Source of the DNA: a virus
IMG/VR virus record: IMGVR_UViG_3300023174_000169
Span: 1-63,271 of that record
DNA: 63,271 nucleotides
Direction: 5' to 3' (one strand)
Positions within the stretch are counted from its first letter, which is position 1, and the number at the start of each line of letters is the position of its first letter. Both the position numbers and the translations under genes were made by a program. The notes under the pieces were generated by a model. That model saw only the letters and a program-made list of their open reading frames with translations, was not told the origin of the DNA and did not search any database. Of this stretch, positions 34,501-45,200 are shown in pieces.

Positions 34501-37500
34501 CGGACTACTTATAACAATATTCAATCCAGTTGCATCAATGTCAACACTAAATCCAAACTGATCGCCTACATTGATCGGCTCTGACTTATCTAGGTCGCTA
34601 AAGTTTGCAATTGACTGAGATGTAATTGTTTGTTTTAATCTATAGATGCTGTATTGATCTTTTTGGTAAATGTATACTTTACCTGTAGCGTAAAAAGAAC
34701 TATCACCTACGCTTATCCACGGAAGTCCTGCAGGGTCTTCTGCAATACTAAAATCAGAAGTTAGTTTTCTATATACTCCGGCTACTTTAACTACATCATC
34801 TTTTGTGTATTCAATATAAGGTGAATACATCCCTTTGTAATTTTCAAAATAGACACCGTCACTGTTAGGGGATCCTATTACTAAAATTGAGCCGTCTCTG
34901 CTCAATGCCATGCTTGAGCCAAATGCATCATCTTGTTTAACTAATTCGGCCAGTGTTGTTGAACCTGTTGGCCCTTCAGTTAGAGTTGATCCATCGATAA
35001 GACTTGAGCCGTCGGTGTTGACTGCTAGGTGTGTTGGTAGGTCGGGCTGTGTTGGTACTGGGTCAATTTTTGTCCATGCACCAGTAGCATCTTCGTCCAC
35101 GCCAATAGTACTACCATCGCCTACAAAATCAACAGTTGCTTGCCAGAAACGATTATCGTACCACACAATTGATCCTGTGGGATAACGTTTATGAGCATCA
35201 AAAATACCTCTGTAGTTAGAGTCTTCGTTCTGTGCCCACTGTGTTCCATTAAATTTATAAATGTATACTCTACCAGTATTATCAAGAGAGCCTGGAGCAG
35301 ACACAGTCATATAATATTCTGTTCCAGATTTACCAATCGCTATAGAACTTCCAAATAATTCACCAGTGGCAGGACGTGGGCTAACAAATGACGAATATAT
35401 GTTCCACGTTTGGTTGGCCCATTGGTATATTGATATTAAACCTTGTTTGTAAAGATTCTGCCCTGTTCCAAGGACAGGATCATAGTCAATAATAGTTGCC
35501 GGAACCCAGTCGCCATTGGTAATGTCAATGGTACTGTCGCCATGCTTGTCTGTTACTGCTTGCCATAGTTTGCCAGCATACAATACAATGTCACCAACAT
35601 TATAATTTGTAACTGCATCTAATGCTCCCTTAAATCTTGTAGGGATATTTGATGCAAATGGTGTTCCTATTACTAGCCATCTATTATCTGGACTAACTGC
35701 TACTGATGCACCAAACGACGAATTAGATAATGGATACAATGTAAGGTCTGGACTGATAACTTGTTTTGATCCTAATCCTGTTACTCCTTCTACTAGTGCT
35801 ACCACAAGATTTCTTGTAGGGAGTCCAGTTATTGTCTGGCGTAGATTTTCAACATAGACTACTGAAGATCCTGCGTTTAACGGAATAGTTGTTCCGTAAT
35901 CAGTAATTTCCTTAGGCAGGAATACGTTATTTTTTTCTAGTACTTGCCATTTTCCGGTGTCATCTTGATCAATCCATAATTTTGCACCAGCTGATAATAA
36001 TGCAGCCGAGTCAGGTGATAGAGCCGATGCTCTAGCAAATCTTGATTCTGTTAGCCCATATATTTTAATCAATGTACTTAGATCTGCAACTGGATCAATT
36101 GCTGTTTTGCTTACCTGCACCGAAATTGTATACGTTGAAACAGATACAATCTTAAAGAATCCTGTTAGATTAGTAACATCAACAATACCAATAACATCAT
36201 CGACTGCAAAAGTATGACGGCGATCAAAAGTAATTTCAACGGTACTTGTTGGTTTGATAACTTTAGAAATTGCAGTAATGTGTAATAACGGTTTAATGTT
36301 TACTCTAAAGACAGTCCATGAATGTTTATAGAACGTGACCCATATATGATCATTATCTGCAACTGAAGTAATATCAATATTAGAAATATCATCAATTGTT
36401 GCCACTGCATAATCAATTTGATCAAACTTTACATACCCTGCTGTTTGTAACTCAACATCAGTGGTTGTTGGAATAATGTTTACTGTAAAAGGAGTATCGG
36501 CTTTGGTAAACTGAGAAGCAGGTATTCTTAGATACTGATCTAATATAACGGAACTAGGGATAGAAGTTACAATTAAAATAGGCTGTGGATTTATTTGAAT
36601 ATCATTTCTAGTGATAGCAAATTCAATTTCTTTCAACTGATCTTTACCGCCAAACTCTCCTACGTTAAACGCCCACTCTTCGTTTAGTACAATACTATCT
36701 TCTGTACTTCTACTGATTTTATCAAAGATCTTTACCGCTGCATTTTTTGTGCCTTTTTCTCTGATGAATCCTTGATATAATTGAAATTGTGTTACATCGT
36801 CTTCTGCAAGATTTTGTAAGTAATCTCTTGTTTGATATGCAATTGCATGTCTACCTAAATCTCGCTGACTTGTACTCAAGCCGTCTGAATCAAGATTATA
36901 ATAATCTTCAAACTGATTGATTCTATAATCAAAGTTTGGTACTAGTCTCTTTTCAGGTAATGAATCTAATTTTGACCAATGCGAATCATTAAAGAATTCT
37001 GCACCTGTTTGATTGATCTGACTTACCCAATTATATGCTTTATAAGAAACTATATCGCCTAACTTGTAATCAACAAATGGTTGCCAAGGAGCTATACTTA
37101 CATTGTCAAACAAAAAGCCAGGACTTGTGTAATCTCCGTCCCAGTCAACTGTACGGAAACCTCTACTCTTGATACGTTCTTGTCGATAGCCAGTGGTCTT
37201 ATCATAGATAACATCATTGAACACTGTGCGATCTGAAAAAATTGCAACGTGTTCTTTTAGGACCAAATATCCTTTAAAGAAATAAATGCCTTCGTTTGTG
37301 TTTGTAGTTTCAATTGTTACATTTTGAAATCCGCGTTTAATATTCAAGAAATTAGGAACTAGCGGATTTCCATCACCACGATATACCTGATAATCATAAA
37401 AACTATCTAATAAATTATCTAACACACCTACAGAAAAATCAATATCTAGTTTTTCAGCAGACGGGCTTAGAGTAAGCAGAGAACCAACTGCCCAATTGTG

Positions 37501-40500
37501 TTGAGTCCAATACATAAACTCTTTAGCACTGGTAGTCCAGTCTTGAGTGACTTTATTTTCAGAATCGTATCGACCAAATTTAAATCCCTGAGATATTAGA
37601 TATTGCTCATATCCAATTAAAAAGTCAACAACTTCTTGTACGGTGCCTAGGACCGTGCCATAGCTCATTTTTAAAACTGATTGGTAATCAAACGAGCTCT
37701 TTTTAAATGCATCAGTTGATCCAATTTTAGGCAATCCTGGTAATAGTTTCCACCTAGTGATATCAAAGGTTGATCCGCTGTCATGACTTGCAAGACTACG
37801 ATAATATCTATTACTGTATTCTATAATAACACCATTGCCATAAAACTTATTAGGAGACCATTGAAGGTAATTTTCACTTATTCCGCCTACAGAGATAGTA
37901 GGATTCCCTACGCTTGAAATAGCGAAGAAATATGGAAAATATGGAAACTGTTTATCGTACCCTTCTAGCTTCCATCCGTTTTCTAATTTTTCAATAATAA
38001 CACCGCTATAAGTTATGCTGTTTATAGGTGCGCTAACGTTAAAAAAGATTTCCTGATTTTCAAAAGGAATAAAAATATTACTTGACGTGGAGTTAGGGCT
38101 ACGACTGTCAAGTACAAATTTCTGTTGCTGAGGATCAACAAATCCACTTAGTCGATAGGTTAGACCAACATCAATTGATTCTAATCTAGTTTGTAATTGT
38201 GTGCTTGGTAAACTTTGACTCAATAAAAAATCAACAATATAAGATGCTAGTCCGGATACTTTAGATCCTCCGGTCGCTGATAACACTAAGTTATCTACAT
38301 TGATAAATTTATTTGTGGTAGAACTTACCAACTGATTTAAAATGTTTCTTTTAATTGTGGCTCTATCAAAGGTCTGTCCAATAAATTCAAAAGGTCGTAG
38401 CAGACACAATGCTATTACAACAGCAAACGGATACTCGCTGGTAATTCTCCATGCATATTCTGCGGGAGACGAATCTCCAAATTTAAAATCTCCTTGATTG
38501 TTTATCAAAGAAAAACCACGTGCTAAATTGGAATCTAATGGACTAATTAGTTTTCCATTAGCATCTACTGGAATACATTCTAATAGGCCGGGTCGTTGAT
38601 ATCTTGAATCTACTCCAGCAGTTGGGCCTTGTCTGATGACGCCATTTGCAAGATCTTCCCACAAAATTAAATTGTTAGAAGTATACGGTGCTGGGCCGTA
38701 TTCGCTTTCCCACCATGTTGGTTTTTCACTGAATCCTAACATTTCCCAAGGACACATATGAGGGCGAGTGGTATCAAAGAACCACTGGTACACTCCTCTC
38801 CACCAGCCAGGCAGCACCTGCGTAGAAGTGGGATCTAACATGTTTGAATATGTGTACGTGAAACTATTTTCTGAATCAAAATATCTGTTGCTTGTATAGT
38901 CAACAGTTGTATCAGAAATCCAAGTTAGAAATTCAGTTGATATAATTTCGTCGACTTGAGATTTTGAAAAAATTCCAGATTTATAATATCCGCCTAGTAC
39001 ACGGTCTATATCAAATAAACTTTCAGTGTAAGGTTCTTTAAGATTATTATAGATTCGTAATTCTAATTCAAGTAGTATGTCATCTCGATAGTCTTCAAAT
39101 GCTGGTACTAGGCTACCGTCATGGCCCTGGATCATCCAGCGAGGTTCTAGATAAGTATCATCTAAAAACTTATAGGGTAGGTACTTTTTATAGATACCTA
39201 ATTTTGTAGGAGTTGGTGGAATATGGTTAAATGCTGTTGAGCCGTATTCTACTATTCTAATTTCATCTCCTTCAACTAGACTTACGTTTAATTGAACAAA
39301 AGGAAAAGATTCATTAAACTGATAATCTTTAGAATTTATAAGTTGACGGCCGTTGATATAAACATAAACTGCTCTAGTACTTTGAGTTTTTAAATCAAAA
39401 TGCTGAGATAACGAAAATGTTTTAATTCCTACATCCTCGACTGTATATTCAATAACACTATATGCACCAGTGCCTACCATATCGGAATCATTAAACGGTG
39501 ATATAGATGTTTTAGTCTTAGACAATGCTGATAAGATATTGTCGACTGTAGACGGAACATCATCGTTATATTCGAACTCGCCTGATAATTTTAAAAAATT
39601 ATTCTTAAATTCACTATATGCTTTTTTAGCATACTTTATAGATTTTACTATATTGAGTTTTTTATCAACTAATAATGCAATAGATGCAGGCGCTAAACTA
39701 GAATGTTTTAAAAAACGTTTGTTATGATTTTGGTAGCCGACAAGATCTCTTAAATTGCTTGCTCCTGGAAAGACTCCAGAAAATTCTGTTGAAAATTCAA
39801 TTCCAGTAGACACATGGTCAGTTGCCTGTCCAAATGTAAAAGTTGTTAAAATTTCGTTCAACGGATTTTTTTCTAGCCCTACTGGAACTTCGTAGTATCC
39901 TGTGTTAGGCACTAGATCAGAAAATATTTTAATTACCAATACATCTTTAGCAGAGAATGTGTGGGAAAATGTAAATGTCCCTGCAACCTGTTCCCAGGCA
40001 CTAGTAAGTTTTTTACCGTTTAAATAAAAATATATTTCAACAGACATATCATCGGTAATGTCCTGCCAATTCAATGTTGTGAAAGATACAGTATTAGTTG
40101 GATTTTCAACTATCACAGAATCGATAATTGGCTGCAGATATGTATTGTTTGTCTCTACCCAATTGTTACCAAATTCTCCGGTATCGTTGAATTTAAAAAA
40201 TCCTGTGGAGATGTCAACACTGTAACTTTCTCTATCAATTTCATAGGTTACTGTTTGAGTATCCCAGTCAAAGTTAAATTCAATATCGCCTACATTATCA
40301 AGGTTTAGATAGCTGAGAGGAAAACCTAGTTCAGTATCAGCAACACCAGAACCAATTTTGTAACTAACAATTTTTGTGCCTGCAAAAGTAGATACTGGAT
40401 ATTTGTCAATGTCGCCAAAACTAATTCCCTGCTCATCAAACGAATCAAACATTGGGGGCTGGTTTACTTTGGTTTTTTCTTGTCCTAATTTCCAATCAGA

Positions 40501-42243
40501 TCCGTTGTAATAAAACATCTTGCCTTGATTGATTTTACCTCTACGAATTAAAACTGTTTCTCCAAGTATAGAGTCAGTGTCGTTGACTGCTTTCAATGTA
40601 ATCTGTCTGTTGGCATTTTGTGTTATAAATTCAACTTGATAAATTTTATTATTTGCCAAACTGTCTGTATCAGCTACTACTAAAATTCTTGCTCCGTCGA
40701 ATACTGGTTCACCGTCAATACTATAGCCCGAGCTTCCCTCAATTTTAGAAAATACATCAGTGGTGTATGTGTCGATGTAATCAACAGTTGTTTTAGCAAT
40801 TGCACCAAATTGAAACAATTTTAAATTTGAAACAAATTCAATAATTGGTCGTTTGGCTCTAGTTGTTTCCACTGCGCTAAAATCGCTGCCTGACAATTTA
40901 TGAGACTGTTCAAGTATTGATCGGTGGAACCAACGATTGTATCGGCTCCACGGATTTAAATCTTTACTGCTTTTTGCAATTGTAATATAATCTTTGTATG
41001 CAGGATATGCGGATGCATCATCAAACGGGATGGTATCAAATCCATCGTTGTCAAACAATACCTCTGGTACATCTGACACAATTTTAGGAACCACTAGATC
41101 GTCAAAATTTGTTAGAGTAATTTTATCGCCAACACCTTCAATTAGCCAAGAACCAGACGCATATTTTTCAGGAGTAACTGCTCCTTCAAATTTAACAACC
41201 ATGCTGTTACTAAATGCAATTCCATTTCCGCTGGTGTAATTGGCTTTTCCTAAAACTTCTTTGTCAATGTTTATAGATGTTGCGTTTTCAATATCAGCAA
41301 TAACAAATCGGCCAAATCTGTTTGGATCTGTATTACTTTGATAAAATAACACATCCGGAGCATCATAGGGTACTTCAAAGGTCAACGTGCCGTTTTCAAT
41401 GCCGTTATTTTTTACACCCTTTGTATAATCTAATATTGTCGACACGGTTGCAGCTTCAACAAACTCCCAATCTTGAGAATCAATATCAATGGTGCTGCCG
41501 TCTGCTGAAGACACAGGAACTTTTGCTCTCCATAATGCACTGTTGAATATTGCTAATTCCCCTGCTGCATAATCTCTGTCAGGATAAAAAGTTAAAGATC
41601 CTTTGTCGTAAGAAGTTTTTATTACCATGCCGCTGCCAGGAGCATTCATAATAAACTTATAAACTTGTCCTCGATACAACGTCAATGTAGGATTGTTAGA
41701 GTACCCGTCTGGTGAAAATATGTAGGTAGAGCCTACACCTAATTTAACTCTATATGTACTGGTAATACCTACAGCTTGTCCTAAAATTTTAATTGCTGGC
41801 GGTCCACTTGGAACCCAGTAATATTCTCTGTAATTTAAAAACTTGTCCCAGTCAATAGGAGGTTTCCACGAATAGTGCTGTTGATAGTCAGTTAGGTGAT
41901 CTCTTTCTTCTGTGCTACCAAAGAATTTTAAAATATTTTTTAAATCAAGAAAATCATAAAAGTCATGGGTAACACCGTTTTGTCGAAATAACACACCGGG
42001 TTCTAATTGATATCTGCTACGCAATGTTTCGTCGGTATCTAGATAAACATCAGATCCGTTGTATGTTTTGCCGTATCTACGACCAACATACCCAACTGTT
42101 TTTTCTAAAGTACCTGGCTGAATTAGAGGATCAAATACTCCCGACAAAAATTTATCGTTGGCTTCTGTTTGAAAAACTGTAGGTAAAAACTCTACACTTC
42201 TTCTAATTGGTAATTGACTTTTAGGATATACGTTATCTGCCAT
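28540..42243 (-). CDS. giant baseplate/tail structural protein (4567 residues)
   Basis: This one gene takes 13.7 kb. The N-terminus (PKSQLPIRRSVEFLPTVF, YVGRRYGKTYNGSDVYLDTD, RSRYQLEPGVL) matches a virion protein family of marine T4-like phages. I see: six short modules with a GD.V.Y....(W/Y) ... G ... W pattern like CBM5/12 carbohydrate-binding modules (near nt 41.5, 37.8, 37.0, 35.5, 35.1 and 34.8 kb); six FG-GAP-like blades such as FGSSMALSRDGSILVIGSPN between about residues 2170 and 2720, suggesting an integrin-type beta-propeller with the modules inserted between blades; two paired G.GY..(A/S)P...I.G.G.GA.A repeats near residues 3130-3190 and 3480-3550; and a C-terminal series of DG.T..(Y/F).L...... 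V.V....DY strands from about 3900. It directly follows gp6, the place of gp7 in T4 (1032 residues), so a wedge or peripheral baseplate role is likely. No frameshift or stop interrupts it. Confidence 0.75.
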   Translation of the reverse strand: MADNVYPKSQLPIRRSVEFLPTVFQTEANDKFLSGVFDPLIQPGTLEKTVGYVGRRYGKTYNGSDVYLDTDETLRSRYQLEPGVLFRQNGVTHDFYDFLDLKNILKFFGSTEERDHLTDYQQHYSWKPPIDWDKFLNYREYYWVPSGPPAIKILGQAVGITSTYRVKLGVGSTYIFSPDGYSNNPTLTLYRGQVYKFIMNAPGSGMVIKTSYDKGSLTFYPDRDYAAGELAIFNSALWRAKVPVSSADGSTIDIDSQDWEFVEAATVSTILDYTKGVKNNGIENGTLTFEVPYDAPDVLFYQSNTDPNRFGRFVIADIENATSINIDKEVLGKANYTSGNGIAFSNSMVVKFEGAVTPEKYASGSWLIEGVGDKITLTNFDDLVVPKIVSDVPEVLFDNDGFDTIPFDDASAYPAYKDYITIAKSSKDLNPWSRYNRWFHRSILEQSHKLSGSDFSAVETTRAKRPIIEFVSNLKLFQFGAIAKTTVDYIDTYTTDVFSKIEGSSGYSIDGEPVFDGARILVVADTDSLANNKIYQVEFITQNANRQITLKAVNDTDSILGETVLIRRGKINQGKMFYYNGSDWKLGQEKTKVNQPPMFDSFDEQGISFGDIDKYPVSTFAGTKIVSYKIGSGVADTELGFPLSYLNLDNVGDIEFNFDWDTQTVTYEIDRESYSVDISTGFFKFNDTGEFGNNWVETNNTYLQPIIDSVIVENPTNTVSFTTLNWQDITDDMSVEIYFYLNGKKLTSAWEQVAGTFTFSHTFSAKDVLVIKIFSDLVPNTGYYEVPVGLEKNPLNEILTTFTFGQATDHVSTGIEFSTEFSGVFPGASNLRDLVGYQNHNKRFLKHSSLAPASIALLVDKKLNIVKSIKYAKKAYSEFKNNFLKLSGEFEYNDDVPSTVDNILSALSKTKTSISPFNDSDMVGTGAYSVIEYTVEDVGIKTFSLSQHFDLKTQSTRAVYVYINGRQLINSKDYQFNESFPFVQLNVSLVEGDEIRIVEYGSTAFNHIPPTPTKLGIYKKYLPYKFLDDTYLEPRWMIQGHDGSLVPAFEDYRDDILLELELRIYNNLKEPYTESLFDIDRVLGGYYKSGIFSKSQVDEIISTEFLTWISDTTVDYTSNRYFDSENSFTYTYSNMLDPTSTQVLPGWWRGVYQWFFDTTRPHMCPWEMLGFSEKPTWWESEYGPAPYTSNNLILWEDLANGVIRQGPTAGVDSRYQRPGLLECIPVDANGKLISPLDSNLARGFSLINNQGDFKFGDSSPAEYAWRITSEYPFAVVIALCLLRPFEFIGQTFDRATIKRNILNQLVSSTTNKFINVDNLVLSATGGSKVSGLASYIVDFLLSQSLPSTQLQTRLESIDVGLTYRLSGFVDPQQQKFVLDSRSPNSTSSNIFIPFENQEIFFNVSAPINSITYSGVIIEKLENGWKLEGYDKQFPYFPYFFAISSVGNPTISVGGISENYLQWSPNKFYGNGVIIEYSNRYYRSLASHDSGSTFDITRWKLLPGLPKIGSTDAFKKSSFDYQSVLKMSYGTVLGTVQEVVDFLIGYEQYLISQGFKFGRYDSENKVTQDWTTSAKEFMYWTQHNWAVGSLLTLSPSAEKLDIDFSVGVLDNLLDSFYDYQVYRGDGNPLVPNFLNIKRGFQNVTIETTNTNEGIYFFKGYLVLKEHVAIFSDRTVFNDVIYDKTTGYRQERIKSRGFRTVDWDGDYTSPGFLFDNVSIAPWQPFVDYKLGDIVSYKAYNWVSQINQTGAEFFNDSHWSKLDSLPEKRLVPNFDYRINQFEDYYNLDSDGLSTSQRDLGRHAIAYQTRDYLQNLAEDDVTQFQLYQGFIREKGTKNAAVKIFDKISRSTEDSIVLNEEWAFNVGEFGGKDQLKEIEFAITRNDIQINPQPILIVTSIPSSVILDQYLRIPASQFTKADTPFTVNIIPTTTDVELQTAGYVKFDQIDYAVATIDDISNIDITSVADNDHIWVTFYKHSWTVFRVNIKPLLHITAISKVIKPTSTVEITFDRRHTFAVDDVIGIVDVTNLTGFFKIVSVSTYTISVQVSKTAIDPVADLSTLIKIYGLTESRFARASALSPDSAALLSAGAKLWIDQDDTGKWQVLEKNNVFLPKEITDYGTTIPLNAGSSVVYVENLRQTITGLPTRNLVVALVEGVTGLGSKQVISPDLTLYPLSNSSFGASVAVSPDNRWLVIGTPFASNIPTRFKGALDAVTNYNVGDIVLYAGKLWQAVTDKHGDSTIDITNGDWVPATIIDYDPVLGTGQNLYKQGLISIYQWANQTWNIYSSFVSPRPATGELFGSSIAIGKSGTEYYMTVSAPGSLDNTGRVYIYKFNGTQWAQNEDSNYRGIFDAHKRYPTGSIVWYDNRFWQATVDFVGDGSTIGVDEDATGAWTKIDPVPTQPDLPTHLAVNTDGSSLIDGSTLTEGPTGSTTLAELVKQDDAFGSSMALSRDGSILVIGSPNSDGVYFENYKGMYSPYIEYTKDDVVKVAGVYRKLTSDFSIAEDPAGLPWISVGDSSFYATGKVYIYQKDQYSIYRLKQTITSQSIANFSDLDKSEPINVGDQFGFSVDIDATGLNIVISSPLADINLQNQGSVYFFSAASLAAPEWRLKQKIESYEEYSNILFGFSVSISPGADRVVVGAKNAPYKASTYFMDNTTFDRNSTTFSEDKGYTGQVYSYERLDGKYFLAEKLQADLQTDESFGYSIDVSTSVIAVGSPAYKELGVPVGTVRLFKKANDVNSLGIIAQQDAVTDIEKIKNIILVDTVKNIKIADVDFIDHARLKILGIADAEINYKTPYDPATYTIGSDEQVVDSTTAWFEKQVGKIWWNLGTAKWVDYEQGDISYRTGNWNKLAQGASIDVYEWVETILQPSEWSALADTATGLANGISGQPLHPNNDVYSVKQLYNSATQQLTKTLYYYWVKASTIIPTDMPNRSLSAAGIQSLISNPAGSGLPIIAVLDSNKLLAYNFNSAITSENASVNIEFYRDSAVTNPVHREYLLMSENVADSVPNETLEQKWIDSLIGFDQAGNTIPDPKLSDKEKYGLSFRPRQSMFKDKAKILKIIIDNINGFLTSIPAADLIDFEYLKLADPLPSEKLNEYDIAVDTLVDLEQIGTIRVRQAVFHANIVNGEIDTIDIIDAGFGYKKAPYIQIEGTGKGATASITIDLQGRVDSIKILSRGKKYSSAIVKIRAYSVLVRQDKNLNNFWGIYSWDQDRQLFYRSKSQGYDTTKYWEYIDWWAEGYSASSRIIFEIPALYLEPTLSTKEGDLIKVKEFGTGGWAVLLRTADGQGEILKNYLMIGRENGTIYAKDSLFNKITTPIGFDNVAYYDAALYDLEPSTELRNILKAVKQNINIYGNGAGWNNLFFTSIRYAFSEQENLYWAFKTSFVNAVHNVGPLEQRVTFKNDNLPAYQKYLEEIKPYKTTIREYTSRYTNLDNTESTAIDFDLPPIYSAREGRIVPIDGAYNLLDQYPWKFWAEELGYAVVDIKIADAGAEYTSVPQIRIEGNGTGATAKAYISNGKVSGIKVTNSGKGYTLSPRVYVIGGNGSSTQIAKAVAILGETKARMFNVGMKFDRLTKTGLYKNFKHTQTLVASGRTSVFELHFAPTIDKNKISITKNNQLVLNSEYDISLYRLDTDAYQQLRGKIIFAQAPLGADPTIGRSADVIEITYEKNDELLDAVNRIHKYYAPSEGMAGEDLGQLMTGVDFGGVQVQGNTFEVTGGWDALPWFTDSWDSVESNNDVYIQVDGSTTTVTLPTPPAPNERISVYLQRAGNTKAMRIDDPHFNIAGDSAMVINPNALMPTIIGDGSTVTYAIDEYFNTYPGDTLIFRAFDSDGSVVINDPNLLDTNITGGTLAQMSGAYITATGKTAEELLVDGGKFIDPNQVPAPEENVPGQVLDTLSIKVFQTTVSGAAPLQNYVLTSDGVTNSYDIGITVPDDNSILVYVDKVLYEKTTNYFINYVTNKVVFNTIPATGSLIEIIAVGRGGINLLDYQEFVADGQTHLFLTKSLYSATQSVFVSVDGIEVDTGFRNSTVVSEETGAAIAPDYAIIDFAMTPDANQVIKIIALGTSANTDSSGLSLIRVNKQTIKHDGSTRSYELDRFIDLDRNSATSSMIVLLNNKKLKGPDTYYRIYDGSNNEIIVGQDPKANVTSVDVKVYINGIAQPFVTAYVFDGTTNKVIVNTAFLELQDVIKVEILNDAEYSVANNNIIIDATVALVVNDTLDITWFGEYPTFDIVSDVYTGGKVNYQLARQPLDLSYVWVYQNGTRLVSGRDYTVIVPRNIVYLNVPSTLNDRVEIVQFGNQIYKDPRAFEIHKDMLNITHYTRFAITKAVLTKDLRYYDTEIEVSDASNLAEPIRNRNIPGTVTIDNEKIEYMVKEGNVLKQLRRGCLGTAISELARAGTKVVSSGKEDTIPYIDTQEKESFVSDGSTLLIGPLPYVPVLSSRNDSFARVTIPNEYGPCDQLEIFVGGRRLLKDHLRVYDETLGASSPTADTVIEAEFTVDGTTPYVRLTKPVKEGLQVLIIRKVGRVWYDRAETTASKGITLLNNETAIAKFIDQKASELPE

Positions 42244-42245
42244 TT

Positions 42246-45200
42246 TTACATGCTCGTAGATGTTATAATTGAAGTTGGATTAGCTCCAATTTCTGATGCG
42301 TTGATGCTTGAAACTATTACAATATCATCAACTGTTGCCCCGCTAACAAAAATTTCGTCTGCTCTACTTTGTATTTCAAACAAACTACCAAACGATTGGC
42401 TGGCCTGTCTAGGAACAATTACCATATTGGAAATATCAGGTGCAGTTGCATTTATTACATAGGTTATCATTTCTGAAAGATAAAACTTATCACCAAAATC
42501 CCAATTGCTTACATCAAAGAATTCGTTGATTGCAGAAATAACCCTAACTTTTAAATCATTTGTGTTTATTGTTTTATTTGAATTTTTAACTATTTTAAAT
42601 TGTGCTTGAAGTTTTTCGTCTGCTTTTGAACCAAACAAAATTTTGTATGATACTGGATGATAAATGATATCATCACTAATTGATTTTATTAAATCTAGAT
42701 TTTGTCCAAACTTGATCAATAGACTATCTGAATTAGGAGGCTCAGGCAATGTAGTTGTTATTCCGCTTAGATAATTTCTAAATGTGGTATCGTATGATCT
42801 TGTTAGCAAGTACACATCCATGATATTACTTACACTTGGATCAATTCTGCGATCAACGTTAGCATTGTGAATGTATTGGAATTTTAATCCTGCACGGCCA
42901 ATATTAGCTCTATAACTACTTTCAATATTCAATGTGTTTGTTGTTCTATCAACACTTTTTACAACGTCCTCTGCACTATCATAAAAATATAATAGCTGTC
43001 CGTTTGCATAATCACCGATGACTGCTAGACTTTCTTTTTGTAAAGAAATGATAGTGTCATTGCTATTATCGATATACTCGTAGACTAGTGTACCTGTTAT
43101 ATCAACAGTTTGTTTAAAGAACAAAAATTTAAGATCTAGATCTTCGCCAACAATTTTTAAAAACTCATCTGGATCGTCAATTACACCGTCGTCATTAGAA
43201 TCAGCAAAGGCAATTTTAATTTCTTTTGTGCTTTGATACCCGTCTTCATATTTTATACTATCACTTACTTCAAATATAACATCTTGTTTTAAAGAGTCTA
43301 TCAATCCGCTATTTGTGTTGATACCTAACACTTTAATTTGATCTTTAATTACAGTATTGTTTAAGCTGTCATAGATTTTTTGATTTGAATCAAAATAAAA
43401 TCTATTTTTTTGTAAGCTGCCGAATACATATTCCATTGAACGGATACGAACAATATATCTATCAGGTTCTTTAACAAATGCAATGATCCACGAACTATCA
43501 ATGTTGGTACTGGTCAAATCTCCAGTCTTACCTAAACTAAAATCGCTGAGTAAGTCTAAATTTGCAGCAGTAATAATTTTCCAAGCTGCTTCAGTAACAT
43601 CATAACGAAGACCAAAATTTAAATTTGAAAATGCTAGGTTGACCATTTCTGCTTCTAATGCACTAGGCAATCTTGAAATAAATTTAGGCACGATTCTACT
43701 GGCAATTGCTCCCGATGGAACTGTTACATTTAAACTTACAGGGCCTTTACCAGATGTTAGAATTCCTCGTCCAGCGTTAGTTCCATCGCCTACTACTTTG
43801 ACAACTTTTGCCCAAATATAAGATACTTGAGTAGGGTCTGATAAATTTGCTGTTACTTTCTTTCCTTTCTTAAATGCATATCCCGTAGGTGCTATAAATT
43901 TAATTAAAGAATCTGGTTCTAGATATTTTAAAGTATTGTTGGTATAGACACCAGTCTTTAACAATGTAGTACCATCTGATTTTTCAAAATATCCTGTAGT
44001 TTCGTTGGTAACAGATGTGGTTTGATTCCAAACTGAAGTATTATCAATAAAGGAAATTTTTGTATATTTTGTTAGATAAAAATTATAAACATCGGTTCCT
44101 GAAATAATAGGATCAATGCTGTTTCTAATAAAATTATAAATGTCAATCTTGTTAGTGAATTTAAAATTTAGTGCAGTTTCAATTTGATTCTTATAAATCA
44201 GCCCATCGTCGGCAAATACGTCAACACTGGAATATTTTCCAGATGCGTCAATAATATCAAAGTTTCTAGAAATTCCGCTACTGGTTCTATTGATAGCTTT
44301 AACTTTTAAAATGTCTTGACTGCTAGCCAAAGGAGCAAGATTGTAGTCCTCTCCAGTGACCATTCTGTTTTGTGTGTAATATACCGCAGGAGCATTTGCT
44401 CGGATGCTGGTTATTGATTCAGTTGGTGCTGAAGTTGAAACTGTATATTTTAAACTCATACTGATAGACAATGTATGAGAAGCTCCTTGACTATTCACAT
44501 ACGGAATAGAGATACTGATTCCTCGCAAATCACTTGGAGCAATAGCATAACTTAGACCATTACTTACTCTATAATAAACTCTAAATGAGCCTTGTGGTAG
44601 ATTGCCGTATACGCCATCGGAAAACTGTAAATCAACTTTATCGTTTTCTCGTGTAATTACAGAATAGATGTTTTTTACGCTGTTCACTAAACTGTTATAA
44701 GCAATGTTATTTCCTGTCAATGCAGGAACTTGAGACCATAATGATTGCTGACTACCTGCGGCGCTTAAAGCGTACAACCATATGTCGTCATTGTTGATGC
44801 CTTCAGCATCAATCGATACTTTTTCATTTACTGTAGGAACAGCAATTGTAAAATCTGCTAGCTCTAAGCTGCCTTGTTTGAATAATAAAAAGAAACCGTT
44901 GTTGGCACTAGCTGGACCTTTTCCGTCATTCTTGTAAACAAATCCCAATTGATTTGCTGGCATAGGATCTTCTTCGTAGATATAATCCTTGCCTTTGAAC
45001 GAAGTACTTACTAATTCAAATGCCATTTTTCTGCCGGCCACTGTCTTTGAGAATGTGAAGATTGGAACATCTCTGTTGGCTGTTCTGAATCTATATTGCT
45101 CCGTTGGTATTCCGCTGATAGAGGCAGCGCCTTGGCTGCGGCCAAATTCAGTGTTGTCACTCATTGCGGCATTTAAAACTGTTAGGAACTGTTCGCTCCA

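Noticed and set aside
28540-42243. Many antisense open frames of 60-150 codons within the giant gene
   Set aside because: They mirror the codon structure of the real frame, contain low-quality composition and have no ribosome-binding sites or known domains.
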